DNA of 47,125 nucleotides from Caldilineaceae bacterium SB0664_bin_27 (GCA_009838625.1 VXRG01000117.1:1-47125), one strand, 5' to 3'. Numbered from the stretch's first letter, positions 17,359 to 26,086 are shown. Numbers and translations: made by a program. Notes: a model not told the origin generated them from the sequence alone.

Positions 17359-19673
17359 AGCAGGATCGGGACCACAGCGAGCAGGCGGGGCCGCCGGCCA
17401 GCTCGCACAACGGAAACGACGAAGCCCAAAAAGGGGAGAGGGCTGAAGCTACTCCGGCCATGAGAAGGCGCTGGCGGCTCACGCGGCGCGGTTTTCTGAT
17501 CGGACTTGGCGCGGCGGGGGCAGGTCTGGCCGTGGGCGGGTATTTCGGAAGGCCGATTCTCCACGGAATCATGGCGGAGAGCATGGCGGAGGCTGAACAC
17601 GCCGGGAGCAGTTTCATGCAACTGCCTGACGAGCCGCCGTTCTGGCTGGAGGTATTGGAGGACAGCCGCATACGACTCTCTCTGACCAAGGTGGAGATGG
17701 GGCAGGGGGTTCATACATCGATTGCCCAGATCGCGGTTGAGGAGCTGGGCATCCGTTGGGATGACCTGGTGGTGGAGCAGGCGGATACCTCTTCAAAGCT
17801 GGTGGACGGCTTCGGTACCGGCGGCAGCTTTTCGGTTGCGACCAGTTACGGGCCGCTGCGCCGTGCGGCCGCGGGCATGCGTAGTTTGCTGCAGCGGGAG
17901 GCGGCGGTGGTTTTGAAGCGGCCGGAGGCGGCTCTGCGAGTTGCGGGGCGCGGGTTTGCGGTCGCGGACAGCCCTGAGATTAAGGCTGACTTCTACAGTT
18001 TGGCTGGAGCGGTTACGAGCTGGGACCTTCCCGAGGAGGAGGCGCTGCAGCTGAAAGCGACGAATGAATTCACCGTGGTCGGACAGCCGGTGGCGCGTAT
18101 TGACATTCCCGACAAGGTAACGGGGCAGGCAGTTTACGGTTATGACATGCGCGTGCCCAACATGCTATATGGCGCTGTGGCGCGGCCGCCTACACTGGAG
18201 GCCAAACTGGTCGGCGCGTCAGCAGGCGAGGCGGCAGTGATGGAGGGCGTCGAAGAGATCGTGATCGACGTGGAAAACGGCTTTGTCGGGGTGGCGGCGA
18301 GCTCTCGCAGCGCGGCCTGGTCGGCGGTGAAAGCTATGGAGACGGAATGGGATGAAGGGCATCTGTGGCAACAGGAGGAGATCGAGGCGCTGATCGAACC
18401 GGCAGGGGAGGGCGGCATCACGATCCAGCGCGAGGGCAACACCGCCGGTGTGCTGGGGAGAGAGACCGCTATCACGGCTACTTACCGTTCGCCGTTTGCG
18501 GTACAGGCCCCGCTCGAGGCGCCGGCAGCACTGGCGGATGTACTGGACGACCAGGTGACGGTGTGGGTGTCGACCCAGTCCCACGAAAGGGCGAAGGGGT
18601 TGATCGCCGAGGAGCTCGGCGTGGAGGCCGACACGGTTCGGGTGGTCCCAACCTATCTCGGGGGCGGCTTTGGCGCCAAGCTCGATACTGGCGTGGCAGT
18701 TGAAGCGGCGCGCCTGTCGAAGGCAGCTGGCGCACCTGTGCATGTGGGATGGGATCGAACGGAGGCGATGCTTCACGGCTACCTGCGGCCGCCGACGAAA
18801 AGCGTTATCTCCGGTGCGCTGGACGGTAATGGACGGATCGTCGCCATGGAGCACCGGCAAGGCAGCAGCGACGTGGCCTTCAGTTTCATGCCTGAGTTCA
18901 TGGAAGTGGTATTGGGTGCGGACTTCGGCGCAACAGTAGGGGCGCGAATCGATTATGACGTGCCCAACCGCACTGTGACGGCCTGGCGAAAGACACTGCC
19001 GGTTTGGACCGGATGGTGGCGGGGGCTGGGACTCTTCGCGAATACTTTTGCGGTGGAGAGTTTCGTCGACGAGCTGGCAGCAGCGGCGGGCGCGGACCCG
19101 CTTCAGTTCCGTCTCGATCATTTACCGGATAGTCCAGCTGGTGGTCGCAAGAGGGCGGTACTGGAAGCGGTCGCGGAACTGAGCGGCTGGGGGACAGCGC
19201 CGCCTGAAAGCCGGGCAAGGGGCGTCGCCTGTTTTGGATCAAACACAGTGGTGGCACAGGTGGCGGAGGTGTCAGTGGACGAAGAGTCCGGGGAGATCAC
19301 CGTTCACAGGGTGGACTGTGCGGTGGACTGCGGGCTGGTCGTGAATCCCGATGGGGCGAAGGCGCAGATAGAGGGGAACGTGATGTGGGGCGTGGGGTCG
19401 ACGCTGATCGAGCAGGCGTATGTGAAGGACGGACGGCTGGAATTGAGCAATTTCGAGAGCTACCCGCTGTTGACGATGCGCAGAGCGCCGGATGTCCGTT
19501 CGGTACTGGTGGACACCGGTATTGACACGCCTTACGGCATGGGCGAGCCGCCGATTGGGCCGGTGGGCGCGGCGATCGGCAACGCGTTCACGGCGGCGAC
19601 GGGCAGGCGGGTTCGGACACTGCCGATGACGCCGGCGCGTGTTCTGGATACGCTGGCTGGGGGCGGATCCTGA
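17355..19673 (+). CDS. molybdopterin-binding large subunit of xanthine-oxidase-family enzyme, IorB-like, Tat-exported
   Basis: Catalytic subunit of a molybdenum hydroxylase, 772 residues. A Tat-type signal (LTRRGFLIGLGAAG, RR at 44-45) follows an unusually long, polar 35-residue N-terminal extension. Molybdopterin-contact motifs are KVEMGQGVHTS, YLGGGFGAK and EGNVMWGVG. The catalytic glutamate is expected in GMGEPPIGPVGAA near the C-terminus. With its 2Fe-2S partner, and with no FAD (CoxM) subunit beside it, this fits the two-subunit isoquinoline-oxidoreductase-like type, which passes electrons to a membrane or periplasmic acceptor. The substrate is unknown, probably an N-heterocycle or aldehyde. 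Confidence 0.92.
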   Translation: MKQDRDHSEQAGPPASSHNGNDEAQKGERAEATPAMRRRWRLTRRGFLIGLGAAGAGLAVGGYFGRPILHGIMAESMAEAEHAGSSFMQLPDEPPFWLEVLEDSRIRLSLTKVEMGQGVHTSIAQIAVEELGIRWDDLVVEQADTSSKLVDGFGTGGSFSVATSYGPLRRAAAGMRSLLQREAAVVLKRPEAALRVAGRGFAVADSPEIKADFYSLAGAVTSWDLPEEEALQLKATNEFTVVGQPVARIDIPDKVTGQAVYGYDMRVPNMLYGAVARPPTLEAKLVGASAGEAAVMEGVEEIVIDVENGFVGVAASSRSAAWSAVKAMETEWDEGHLWQQEEIEALIEPAGEGGITIQREGNTAGVLGRETAITATYRSPFAVQAPLEAPAALADVLDDQVTVWVSTQSHERAKGLIAEELGVEADTVRVVPTYLGGGFGAKLDTGVAVEAARLSKAAGAPVHVGWDRTEAMLHGYLRPPTKSVISGALDGNGRIVAMEHRQGSSDVAFSFMPEFMEVVLGADFGATVGARIDYDVPNRTVTAWRKTLPVWTGWWRGLGLFANTFAVESFVDELAAAAGADPLQFRLDHLPDSPAGGRKRAVLEAVAELSGWGTAPPESRARGVACFGSNTVVAQVAEVSVDEESGEITVHRVDCAVDCGLVVNPDGAKAQIEGNVMWGVGSTLIEQAYVKDGRLELSNFESYPLLTMRRAPDVRSVLVDTGIDTPYGMGEPPIGPVGAAIGNAFTAATGRRVRTLPMTPARVLDTLAGGGS

Positions 19674-19709
19674 GCCGGGAGGCAGCCAGGTTAAGCGCCG
19701 CGGGCGTAG

Positions 19710-20297
19710 TCAGTTCTGTTCGCCAGAGACGCCCAGTTCCGAGGCGACCTCTTTCATGGCGTCGAGAACGCGCTGCACGTGCTCATCGAAGGGTTCGCCC
19801 AGCTCCTCGATAAAGTGGAGATTCTCGGCGCGGTCGATGGCGGCGGTGAAACGCTTATCCTTCCACTTCTTTTTGACGGATTTGAGCCTGACGCCGCGCA
19901 GGTCCTTGTCGGGGCGCACGTAGGCACAGGCGAGGATCAGGCCGGTGAGCTCGTCACAGGCCAGGAGCGCTTTGTCGAGCCTGGACTGGCGCGGAACGCC
20001 GAGGAAGGTGGCGTGGGCCTCGATGGCGTGGATGAATTCCGACGGGTAGTCCTGCTGGCGGAAAAGGCGGAGGGCGGTACGGGGATGGCCGTTTTCCTGG
20101 TCGTCCATGTCGGGATGACGGTCATAGTCCAGATCATGGAGCAGACCTGTCAGCCCCCAAAGGTCCTCATCCTCTCCGTAGTGACGGGCGTAGACGCGCA
20201 TAGAGGCTTCTACAGCCAGCATGTGGCGGCGCAATCCCTCATTTTCGACCCATTCGTGCAATAGTTGTATCGCTTCGTTTCGGCTAGGCAGGGGCAT
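19710..20297 (-). CDS. HD-domain phosphohydrolase
   Basis: Protein of 195 residues with an HD metal-dependent phosphohydrolase core. The metal ligands are visible in order: H25 (LRRHMLAVE), H54-D55 (LLHDLD) and D115 (ACDELTGL), with H90/H95 between them. It resembles the COG2316-type predicted HD hydrolases, whose substrates are largely unknown. The ribosome binding site AGAGGAG overlaps the stop codon of the upstream caspase-like gene, with ten bases between genes, so translation is likely coupled. Confidence 0.88.
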   Translation of the reverse strand: MPLPSRNEAIQLLHEWVENEGLRRHMLAVEASMRVYARHYGEDEDLWGLTGLLHDLDYDRHPDMDDQENGHPRTALRLFRQQDYPSEFIHAIEAHATFLGVPRQSRLDKALLACDELTGLILACAYVRPDKDLRGVRLKSVKKKWKDKRFTAAIDRAENLHFIEELGEPFDEHVQRVLDAMKEVASELGVSGEQN

Positions 20298-20307
20298 AGC
20301 GGCTCCT

Positions 20308-21177
20308 CTAGTCTGGGGTGGTCAGTTCGCGGTTAGTCGCGAGTTGGGGGCGTGCGGCGGCGGCACTTTGAACGTGTGAGAATTGAGCGGTTACAGCCGG
20401 ACCGCTAACCGAATTTATGGTCACGTCGCGCTGGCCGTAAACGATCTGTCGACTGCCGGCGATGTTCGGGTGTTCGCTGCCGTCGGCCCTGTCCTGCCAG
20501 AGGCATTTGCCGATTGCCCGTGCGCGGCGGGCGCTGCAGCCTACGGCTTCGCTGAAGGGGGAGCCGGCGAGCCATTTGCGCAGAAAGAGGCTTAGGCTGG
20601 GCTCCGGCAGCCAGTTGACACCCTGCGCGCCGTTTACGGCTTGTGCGCCCAGGGCCAGCCAGGTGGAGGCCAGGCTGGCGCCGTAGCAGTTGAGACCGTA
20701 GACCATGCGCAGGTCGAGCAGGGAGTTGTCCTCGATATAGCGGGCCAGAAGCCGGTCGAACGCGGCAGCGTCGACGAGTTCCCGCCCCTTATAACCGATC
20801 AGGCAGCGGTTCTGTCCATGCACGAGCAGAAGTTGATCGACGGTGTGAGTGGCGCTGACATCGATGAGGGCGCCGGTCAGGTTGGCGGCGGTGGCGGCCT
20901 CGTCTTCAAGGATGACGATACGATGGTAGCGGCGGTAGGCGCCGAGGAGACGCAGCAGAAGTTTGGCGTACTCTTCGGTAACCCAGTCGATGACAGTCAT
21001 CACCCAGTTGGGTAGATTGACGCCGTGGATATGGCCAACGTTTTCCAGGAAGACGACCAACGCCAAGGGTCTGCCGGCAGTTGACTTGGCGCCGTCATGA
21101 AGTTGTGCGGATGGCTCTGGAACCCTCCGAAGGCGAGCTGCGGTTGCGGTATCCTCGGGCGACCGGGCAAGAGCCAT
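20308..21177 (-). CDS. caspase/CHAT-like predicted cysteine protease
   Basis: I recognise no named family, but the layout resembles the caspase-hemoglobinase fold (clan CD). Alternating strands and helices run from LALVVFLE (about 38-45) through IVILED to LLLVHG, with His120 followed by Gly. Then comes LRMVYGLNC with Cys164, a helix, and ALGAQAVNGAQGVNW, followed by a helix (LFLRKWLAGSPFSEAV). The order H-G ... C ... aGaxavxG ... FSEAV is what CHAT-type peptidases show. The last 60 residues look disordered. ATG 21177 gives 289 residues; TTG 21243 is an alternative overlapping the upstream gene. It is coupled to the HD gene. Confidence 0.6.
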   Translation of the reverse strand: MALARSPEDTATAARLRRVPEPSAQLHDGAKSTAGRPLALVVFLENVGHIHGVNLPNWVMTVIDWVTEEYAKLLLRLLGAYRRYHRIVILEDEAATAANLTGALIDVSATHTVDQLLLVHGQNRCLIGYKGRELVDAAAFDRLLARYIEDNSLLDLRMVYGLNCYGASLASTWLALGAQAVNGAQGVNWLPEPSLSLFLRKWLAGSPFSEAVGCSARRARAIGKCLWQDRADGSEHPNIAGSRQIVYGQRDVTINSVSGPAVTAQFSHVQSAAAARPQLATNRELTTPD

Positions 21178-21214
21178 GGAGAGTGCAATGTGACGCGGCG
21201 CGGGGACAGGCCGC

Positions 21215-21514
21215 TCAGAATTGGAAGCGGCCGTTGGCGTCAACGACCCGGACTTTGAAGTTTTCGACGAAGGGTTCGAGGCCGGCGATCAGTTCCTGCC
21301 ACTCGTCTGAGCGCAGGATGCGTGCGGCGTCTTCTTTGTCCTCAAGGACTCCGCCGCCGAGGATCTGGGGGGCTTCGCCCCAGAGAGTGTACCAGGCGTC
21401 TGTAATGCGCAGGCCCAGTTGCGCAAGCCCTGGGGCAAGCGTCTGCACGACATACCTTTGACAGTCTTCTTCATGCCCTTCCCGCATATCGTAACTCAGT
21501 AAGACTTTGACCAT
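21215..21514 (-). CDS. small hypothetical protein, possible dimeric alpha-beta barrel
   Basis: Protein of 99 residues. The start is ATG 21514, with GAGGA seven bases upstream. The pattern is a beta strand (MVKVLLSYD), a helix (HEEDCQRYVVQTLAPGLAQ), a strand (ITDAWYTLWG), then a second helix (EWQELIAGLEPFV) and a terminal strand (FKVRVVD), as in NIPSNAP/ABM-type ferredoxin-like barrels. No catalytic residues stand out. It is the first gene of a minus-strand run with the caspase-like and HD genes; the stop is 37 bases before the next ATG. Confidence 0.7.
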   Translation of the reverse strand: MVKVLLSYDMREGHEEDCQRYVVQTLAPGLAQLGLRITDAWYTLWGEAPQILGGGVLEDKEDAARILRSDEWQELIAGLEPFVENFKVRVVDANGRFQF

Positions 21515-21740
21515 ACTATCGTCCTCGGGGGCTGGGAAAATGTCCCGCTGCAGATTGCCCGTTGCCAAGAGTCGGAAGAGCTGGGATCGGAGCCAACCAG
21601 AACCGGTCCGAAAATCAGGTTCTGTGGTTCAGTATAGCATAGAAGGACAGGACAGTGCATAGCCGAAGCAGCTGGGGGATTGTTCTGCAGGCCCTGGTTG
21701 GCGCTTGGCCTTGCGCCAGGGAACAGGGGCAAGGAAGGAG

Positions 21741-23045
21741 TCAATCGGAGGCCAGGGAGAGTACGGTATGCAGGCGCAATTCAGCTTGGCGGCGGAACTG
21801 TTCGACACTGATTGAACGGAAGAGCCATACCGCCAGAAGCAGGCCGACGATTTCTAGGGAGAAGACGGCAGCGTACCCCAATAGGGAGTTTCCCGTCAGC
21901 CAGTAGAAGAGATCCCACAGTATGCCGCTGATGATATTGCCGACGGCCTGACCGGCGAAGTTCGCAACGCTCCAGGCGCCGATGTAGAGACCGGCCGCCT
22001 GGGGAAGGGTCATATCCAGCATAAAACTGAGATTGCTGACGGTCATGAGGCCGCCGCCCAGCCCCAGCAGGAAGACGGCGGCAAGAAACAGGTTGGACTG
22101 GCCGAACAGTCCGGTGGCGATAATCGCGGCGAAGGCAACGGCGGTCACACAGGCGCCGAGGTTTGCGCCGGACTTTTTCCCATAGCGTTTTACAAACAGG
22201 ATTCCGGCCAGCAGGGTAATAAAGAGGCCTGTCCCCCAGATCGATGTCAGACGGGAAGTAACTGAGACCGACATGCCCAGAGCTTCGGCGCCGAACGGTT
22301 CAAGCAGTACGTCCTGGGCGTGAATGCTGATCAACACGATCATCAGATAGAGAAAAAAGCGTCGAGCTTGTGGGTTCAGAGCCAGCAAGCGCAGCACCAG
22401 CAAGGGATCATCGGCACTGTTGGAAGGTTGGGCGGTTCTGGCTGATGCCCGGGGTTCTATGCGATAACTGCCTACAAGAACGAAGATGACGGATACGAAC
22501 CAGATCGCGCCAAATGCTGTGAAGAGCTTCTCCTTCGAGAAGGCCTCTAACATCAGAGATAACGCATAAGCGGTGACGATCGTCGCCGCGATCATCGCAG
22601 TCCACATGATGCTGACGGCGCGGCTACGCCCCTCTTCGTCGGCGAGGTCGGTAACCAGAGAGAGGTAACTGACCGAGGCGGCGTTGATGCCGGCTCCCCA
22701 GAGGCAGAAAACGACGACAGCGGCCCCAAGACCTAACATGAAATTACTGTCCAGCAGATAGGCTACGTGGACTGTGAAGTAACTTCCGGTCGCGGCGATA
22801 AGACCGCCGAGGAGAATCCAAGGTGTGCGGTGGTAATCGGCCGCAGGATGGCGATCCGACCAGTTACCCAGGAATATCTGCAGAGGAGAAAGCAGGTACG
22901 GCAATGCAACCAGGACGGCCACCATTGTTACCGGCATCTGCATGTCGGCTATCATCACGCGATTCAGGGTACTGGTGACCGGAACGACGGTGATAGAAAC
23001 GCCTACATGTACGAGAGCGAGTTGGGCGAGAACGCGAGAATTCAT
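21741..23045 (-). CDS. BCD/PucC-family MFS transporter
   Basis: Multi-pass membrane protein of 434 residues with about twelve hydrophobic segments. The N-terminal region (LNRVMIADMQMP, ALPYLLSPLQIFLGNWSD, HRTPWILLGG) follows the PucC/BCD (bacteriochlorophyll delivery) family of the major facilitator superfamily. In phototrophs that family is tied to antenna assembly or pigment transport. No bch, puf or csm gene is present here, so the cargo is unknown and could be another tetrapyrrole or lipid. ATG 23045 begins right at the first conserved segment; upstream in-frame codons lack family similarity. It is divergent from the gene at 23255. Confidence 0.82.
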   Translation of the reverse strand: MNSRVLAQLALVHVGVSITVVPVTSTLNRVMIADMQMPVTMVAVLVALPYLLSPLQIFLGNWSDRHPAADYHRTPWILLGGLIAATGSYFTVHVAYLLDSNFMLGLGAAVVVFCLWGAGINAASVSYLSLVTDLADEEGRSRAVSIMWTAMIAATIVTAYALSLMLEAFSKEKLFTAFGAIWFVSVIFVLVGSYRIEPRASARTAQPSNSADDPLLVLRLLALNPQARRFFLYLMIVLISIHAQDVLLEPFGAEALGMSVSVTSRLTSIWGTGLFITLLAGILFVKRYGKKSGANLGACVTAVAFAAIIATGLFGQSNLFLAAVFLLGLGGGLMTVSNLSFMLDMTLPQAAGLYIGAWSVANFAGQAVGNIISGILWDLFYWLTGNSLLGYAAVFSLEIVGLLLAVWLFRSISVEQFRRQAELRLHTVLSLASD

Positions 23046-23159
23046 TCTCGAAGCGTACCATAGAATAATCTGGATTTCCAAGACTCTTGCGTCATAAAGC
23101 AGGACCCAAAAGGAGGTAAGCGCGGTCTGGATTGTGGCTTTGGCAAGGCATGCGTTCGG

Positions 23160-23189
23160 TTGACGGAGCGTGCGCACGGGTGATAGACT
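23160..23189 (+). promoter_or_regulatory. candidate sigma-70-type promoter with overlapping inverted repeat
   Basis: TTGACG (23160-23165), 18-nt spacer, TAGACT (23184-23189): five and four of six consensus bases. The inverted repeat CACGGG (23175-23180)/CCCGTG (23194-23199) brackets the -10, suggesting an operator. It would drive the gene starting at GTG 23255 with a leader of roughly 60 bases. Confidence 0.35.
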
Positions 23190-23254
23190 CTTGCCCGTGA
23201 TAACGCACTGCAACGTACACGCTTCATTATGCGTATTCTTATTCAGGAGGGTTT

Positions 23255-23986
23255 GTGACTGAGGTAGGTACTGAAGCTGGGCCCCGAGCGGTTCCCGGCG
23301 TCGATCTTGCGGGTAGTGTCCCTATATTTGGCAGCCGTCCGGGCAGCCAGTTGGTAGACGGCGAATCGTTCGCCGACTTCAGCCGGAAGCGGCTCATCTT
23401 TGGATCGTTCACCCGGCTTGGTGAGACGCATGTGTACCGGGTGGACTGCAAGGCGGGCGACCGTTTGCGGGCGCAGATGTTCGCGCCTGTCCTGCCCCGC
23501 GGCGGTTCGGTGGTGCCGACGTTTGCGGTCGTTGCACGGAGCCTGCCGTACAGTGCTGACACGGAGAAGCTGCCCCTGGAGCTGCCCCAGGGCTACAGAG
23601 CGATTGTGGCGCCGCCGCCAAGTGAACTTCTGCAACCGGCTAAGGATGTGCTGACACGTGTCCATTACTATCCCGGTCCTATCATCGACACGCGTACCCT
23701 GGTGGGCGGGCGCTGCTATCTGGTGGTGTGGACGCCTCACAACCGGATGGGCAAATATGTAGTCTCGATCGGCCATCGCTGGCATGTACGGTGGAGTTAT
23801 TGGGCCCAGCTGCCGCTGTATTGGTGGCGGATTCGGGGCTGGTTCGGTCTAAGTCGAGCGGCAATGCTCTATGTACTGGCCGCGGCCGTGCTGATCGCGC
23901 TGGCTGTCGCCGCGATTTTGCGGCGCGGGGGCGCCCCGCGGCGTGCGCAAAGAAAGGGGCGGGCGGCGGCCAAAACAGATAGTTGA
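23255..23986 (+). CDS. hypothetical protein with single C-terminal membrane anchor
   Basis: Protein of 243 residues that I do not recognise. No N-terminal signal peptide is visible. Residues 45-175 are beta-rich (FTRLGETHVYRVDCKAGDRL, GRCYLVVWTPHN, GKYVVSIGHRW), reminiscent of pre-peptidase-type or jelly-roll modules. A single hydrophobic helix at about 202-222 is followed by a 21-residue, strongly basic tail. GTG 23255 has AGGAGGG just upstream. The layout resembles a tail-anchored protein, although the basic tail would favour C-in topology. An ArsA/Get3-like ATPase gene follows 76 bases later. Confidence 0.72.
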   Translation: MTEVGTEAGPRAVPGVDLAGSVPIFGSRPGSQLVDGESFADFSRKRLIFGSFTRLGETHVYRVDCKAGDRLRAQMFAPVLPRGGSVVPTFAVVARSLPYSADTEKLPLELPQGYRAIVAPPPSELLQPAKDVLTRVHYYPGPIIDTRTLVGGRCYLVVWTPHNRMGKYVVSIGHRWHVRWSYWAQLPLYWWRIRGWFGLSRAAMLYVLAAAVLIALAVAAILRRGGAPRRAQRKGRAAAKTDS

Positions 23987-24062
23987 GCGGGCGGATCTGT
24001 CCTCTGCGGCGGCAAGGAACATCAGTCGCCCCGTTATTGTGCCGTGACGCGAGGTGAAAACA

Positions 24063-25301
24063 GTGCGCATCCTTCTATATTTGGGTAAGGGGGGCGTAGG
24101 CAAGACGACGACGGCGGCAGCTACGGCGTTGCGCTGCGCGCAGATAGGCTACCGGACGTTGGTGGTGAGCACGGACATCGCACACAGTTTGGCGGACAGC
24201 CTGGACCGACCGCTGCAAAACGAACCGACAGAGATAGCGGACAATCTTTTTGCGCAGGAAATCAACGTTCTGGACGAGGTACGGAAGAACTGGGGCGCGT
24301 TGCAGGGCTATATGGGCAAGGTTTTGCGCAAGCAGGGCATGAGCAATACGGTTGCCGAAGAGATGGCAGTAATCCCGGGCATGGAGGAGATCTTCAGCCT
24401 TATACAGATCTACCGCAACGCGGAGACGCGTGAGTTTGACCGGGTGATCGTGGATGCAGCGCCGACGGGCGAGTCGATGCGGTTGCTGGCGATGCCGGAG
24501 AGCTTCCAGTGGTACGTCGAGCGCTTTTTCGGTTGGGGGGAGACGGCGATGCGCCTGACCGGGGGGCTGTTGCGGCGGCTGATGCCGGAGCAGGACGCGC
24601 TGGCCGCTCTGCCCAAGCTGGTGGATGATGTAAAGGAGTTGCAGGAGGTACTGAGCGACCCTCAGACCACCAGTTACCGGGTAGTGGTCAATCCTGAAAA
24701 GATGGTGATCAAGGAGGGAGCTCGGGCCGTAACCTATCTGTCCCTTTTCGATTGTCCAGTGGACGCTGTGGTAGTCAACCGCATCCTGCCTGGTGTGCGG
24801 GCGCAAGGGAGTGACGGGGGCTCCGCGGACGACAAGGGGGGCCGGCGAGCCGGTGAAGCAACCGTTTTTGCGCCAAGCAGCGATCCGTATCTGCGCCAAC
24901 TTCAGGAGCAGCAAACCCGCTACCTGGCTGAAATCGAACGGGACTTCTACCCGCTGCCGATTCTATGCAGCGGCTGGCGCAGCGAAGAGATGGTCGGCTT
25001 TGGCCCGTTGCGGTCGTTGGCAGATGAGTTGTACGGACAACGAGACCCGGGCGAGGTGATGTTTGTCGGACGGGCACAGGAGATCGAGGAGCAGGGCAAC
25101 GACTTCGTCCTCAAGCTGCCTTTGCCCCACATTGAATTGGACAAGATCCGCCTGACGAAACGGGGCGACGAACTTTTCATTTCGATCGGCAACTTCAAGC
25201 GGGAGTTTCTGCTGCCTGCTGTCCTGGCGCAACGGGACGCCAGCGGCGCCGTTTTTGCCGGAGGGATTCTGAGCATCCGTTTTCCCTGTAGCAGCCAGTG
25301 A
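24063..25301 (+). CDS. ArsA/Get3-family ATPase with C-terminal HSP20-like domain
   Basis: P-loop ATPase of about 412 residues in the ArsA/TRC40 group. The deviant Walker A motif (GKGGVGKTT) is near the N-terminus, switch I-like [10 protein letters not shown] follows, and the switch II-type [12 protein letters not shown] is at about 140. The last 80 residues ([27 protein letters not shown]) fit the ArsA HSP20-like C-terminal domain. There is one ATPase domain, so it would act as a dimer. A Gly/Asp-rich insertion lies at about 240-260. GTG 24063 with GAGG eight bases upstream is preferred over GTG 24054. No ars genes are near, so protein targeting or another cargo role is as likely as arsenite transport. 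Confidence 0.88.
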   Translation: MRILLYLGKGGVGKTTTAAATALRCAQIGYRTLVVSTDIAHSLADSLDRPLQNEPTEIADNLFAQEINVLDEVRKNWGALQGYMGKVLRKQGMSNTVAEEMAVIPGMEEIFSLIQIYRNAETREFDRVIVDAAPTGESMRLLAMPESFQWYVERFFGWGETAMRLTGGLLRRLMPEQDALAALPKLVDDVKELQEVLSDPQTTSYRVVVNPEKMVIKEGARAVTYLSLFDCPVDAVVVNRILPGVRAQGSDGGSADDKGGRRAGEATVFAPSSDPYLRQLQEQQTRYLAEIERDFYPLPILCSGWRSEEMVGFGPLRSLADELYGQRDPGEVMFVGRAQEIEEQGNDFVLKLPLPHIELDKIRLTKRGDELFISIGNFKREFLLPAVLAQRDASGAVFAGGILSIRFPCSSQ

Positions 25302-25356
25302 ACAGCAGGCGGTTGCCTGTGTACGACACAATTCGGCAGCCGCGGGACCTTGACGA

Positions 25357-25992
25357 ATGGGACTGGGAAACCTTCTGATACGATGTGTGGGCATGACAGT
25401 CGGTGCGCAGGTCGGTACGCGAATCGCGCACCGCATACGGCCCCGCCCGTATCCTGGGCCGCTGCGGGAGCTCCTCGACCATCCGTTGCGCATGAGGTAT
25501 CGCGATCCCGTGTCCACGCTGGGCCCGTTCGGCATTGGTCCTGGCGAGACGGCGCTGGATTTGGGGTGCGGCACGGGCACATTTACTGTCGAGATGGCGC
25601 GGCAGGTAGGCAGCAAGGGGCGCGTGCACGCGGTGGACATACAGGCGCCGATGATTGACGCGGCGCGGGCGAAGGTGGAGAGCGCCGGCATTGCCTCACG
25701 CGTCAGTTTCCATCATTGCGGAGCGTACCGCCTGCCGCTGGAGAGGGACAGTGTGGACGTTGTGGTTGCGATCGCTTCGCTCTCCGAGATGCCGCAGCCG
25801 CTCTTTGCCCTGGAAGAGATTCGCCGGGTCCTGAAAGCGGGCGGGCGTCTGGCGGTCAGTGAAGAGATGCCTCACACGGGATATGCGCTGCAGAGAACGG
25901 TGCGGCGCTGGCAGCAGGAAGTGGGTTTTCGCTACGGCGGGCTGAGGGGCACGCCATTTTGCTACAGCTTACTCTGTTTCAAAGACGAATAG
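25357..25992 (+). CDS. class I SAM-dependent methyltransferase
   Basis: Rossmann-fold methyltransferase of 211 residues. Motif I is ALDLGCGTGTFT (about 68-79), followed by an acidic strand end (VHAVDIQ), motif III-like VSFHHCGAYRLPL, and motif IV around VVVAIASLSEMPQP. It resembles UbiE/Methyltransf_11 proteins. The first 25 residues are hydrophobic and may associate with the membrane. Substrate is unknown. The ribosome binding site is weak. It follows the ArsA-like gene by 55 bases. Confidence 0.85.
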   Translation: MGLGNLLIRCVGMTVGAQVGTRIAHRIRPRPYPGPLRELLDHPLRMRYRDPVSTLGPFGIGPGETALDLGCGTGTFTVEMARQVGSKGRVHAVDIQAPMIDAARAKVESAGIASRVSFHHCGAYRLPLERDSVDVVVAIASLSEMPQPLFALEEIRRVLKAGGRLAVSEEMPHTGYALQRTVRRWQQEVGFRYGGLRGTPFCYSLLCFKDE

Positions 25993-26049
25993 TCGCGGCG
26001 GCACAGTGCCATTGGAACATAGCTTCCTAAGCGGTGCACATCGTTCTGC

Positions 26050-26055
26050 TATAAT
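26050..26055 (+). promoter_or_regulatory. candidate -10 element of truD
   Basis: Perfect TATAAT 32 bases before the preferred truD start. I do not see a matching -35 at 16-18 bases. If used, the transcript would have a very short leader. Confidence 0.3.
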
Positions 26056-26086
26056 TTTCTGAGACAACGTGAAAAGGTCCACTGAC

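Noticed and set aside
21741..23045. Evidence that the organism is phototrophic
   Set aside because: One PucC-like transporter is not enough; the family also occurs in non-phototrophs, and no pigment or reaction-centre gene is in the window.
24063..25301. Arsenite efflux function for the ArsA-type ATPase
   Set aside because: No arsB, arsR, arsC or arsD gene is nearby, and the protein has one ATPase domain rather than the two of classical ArsA.
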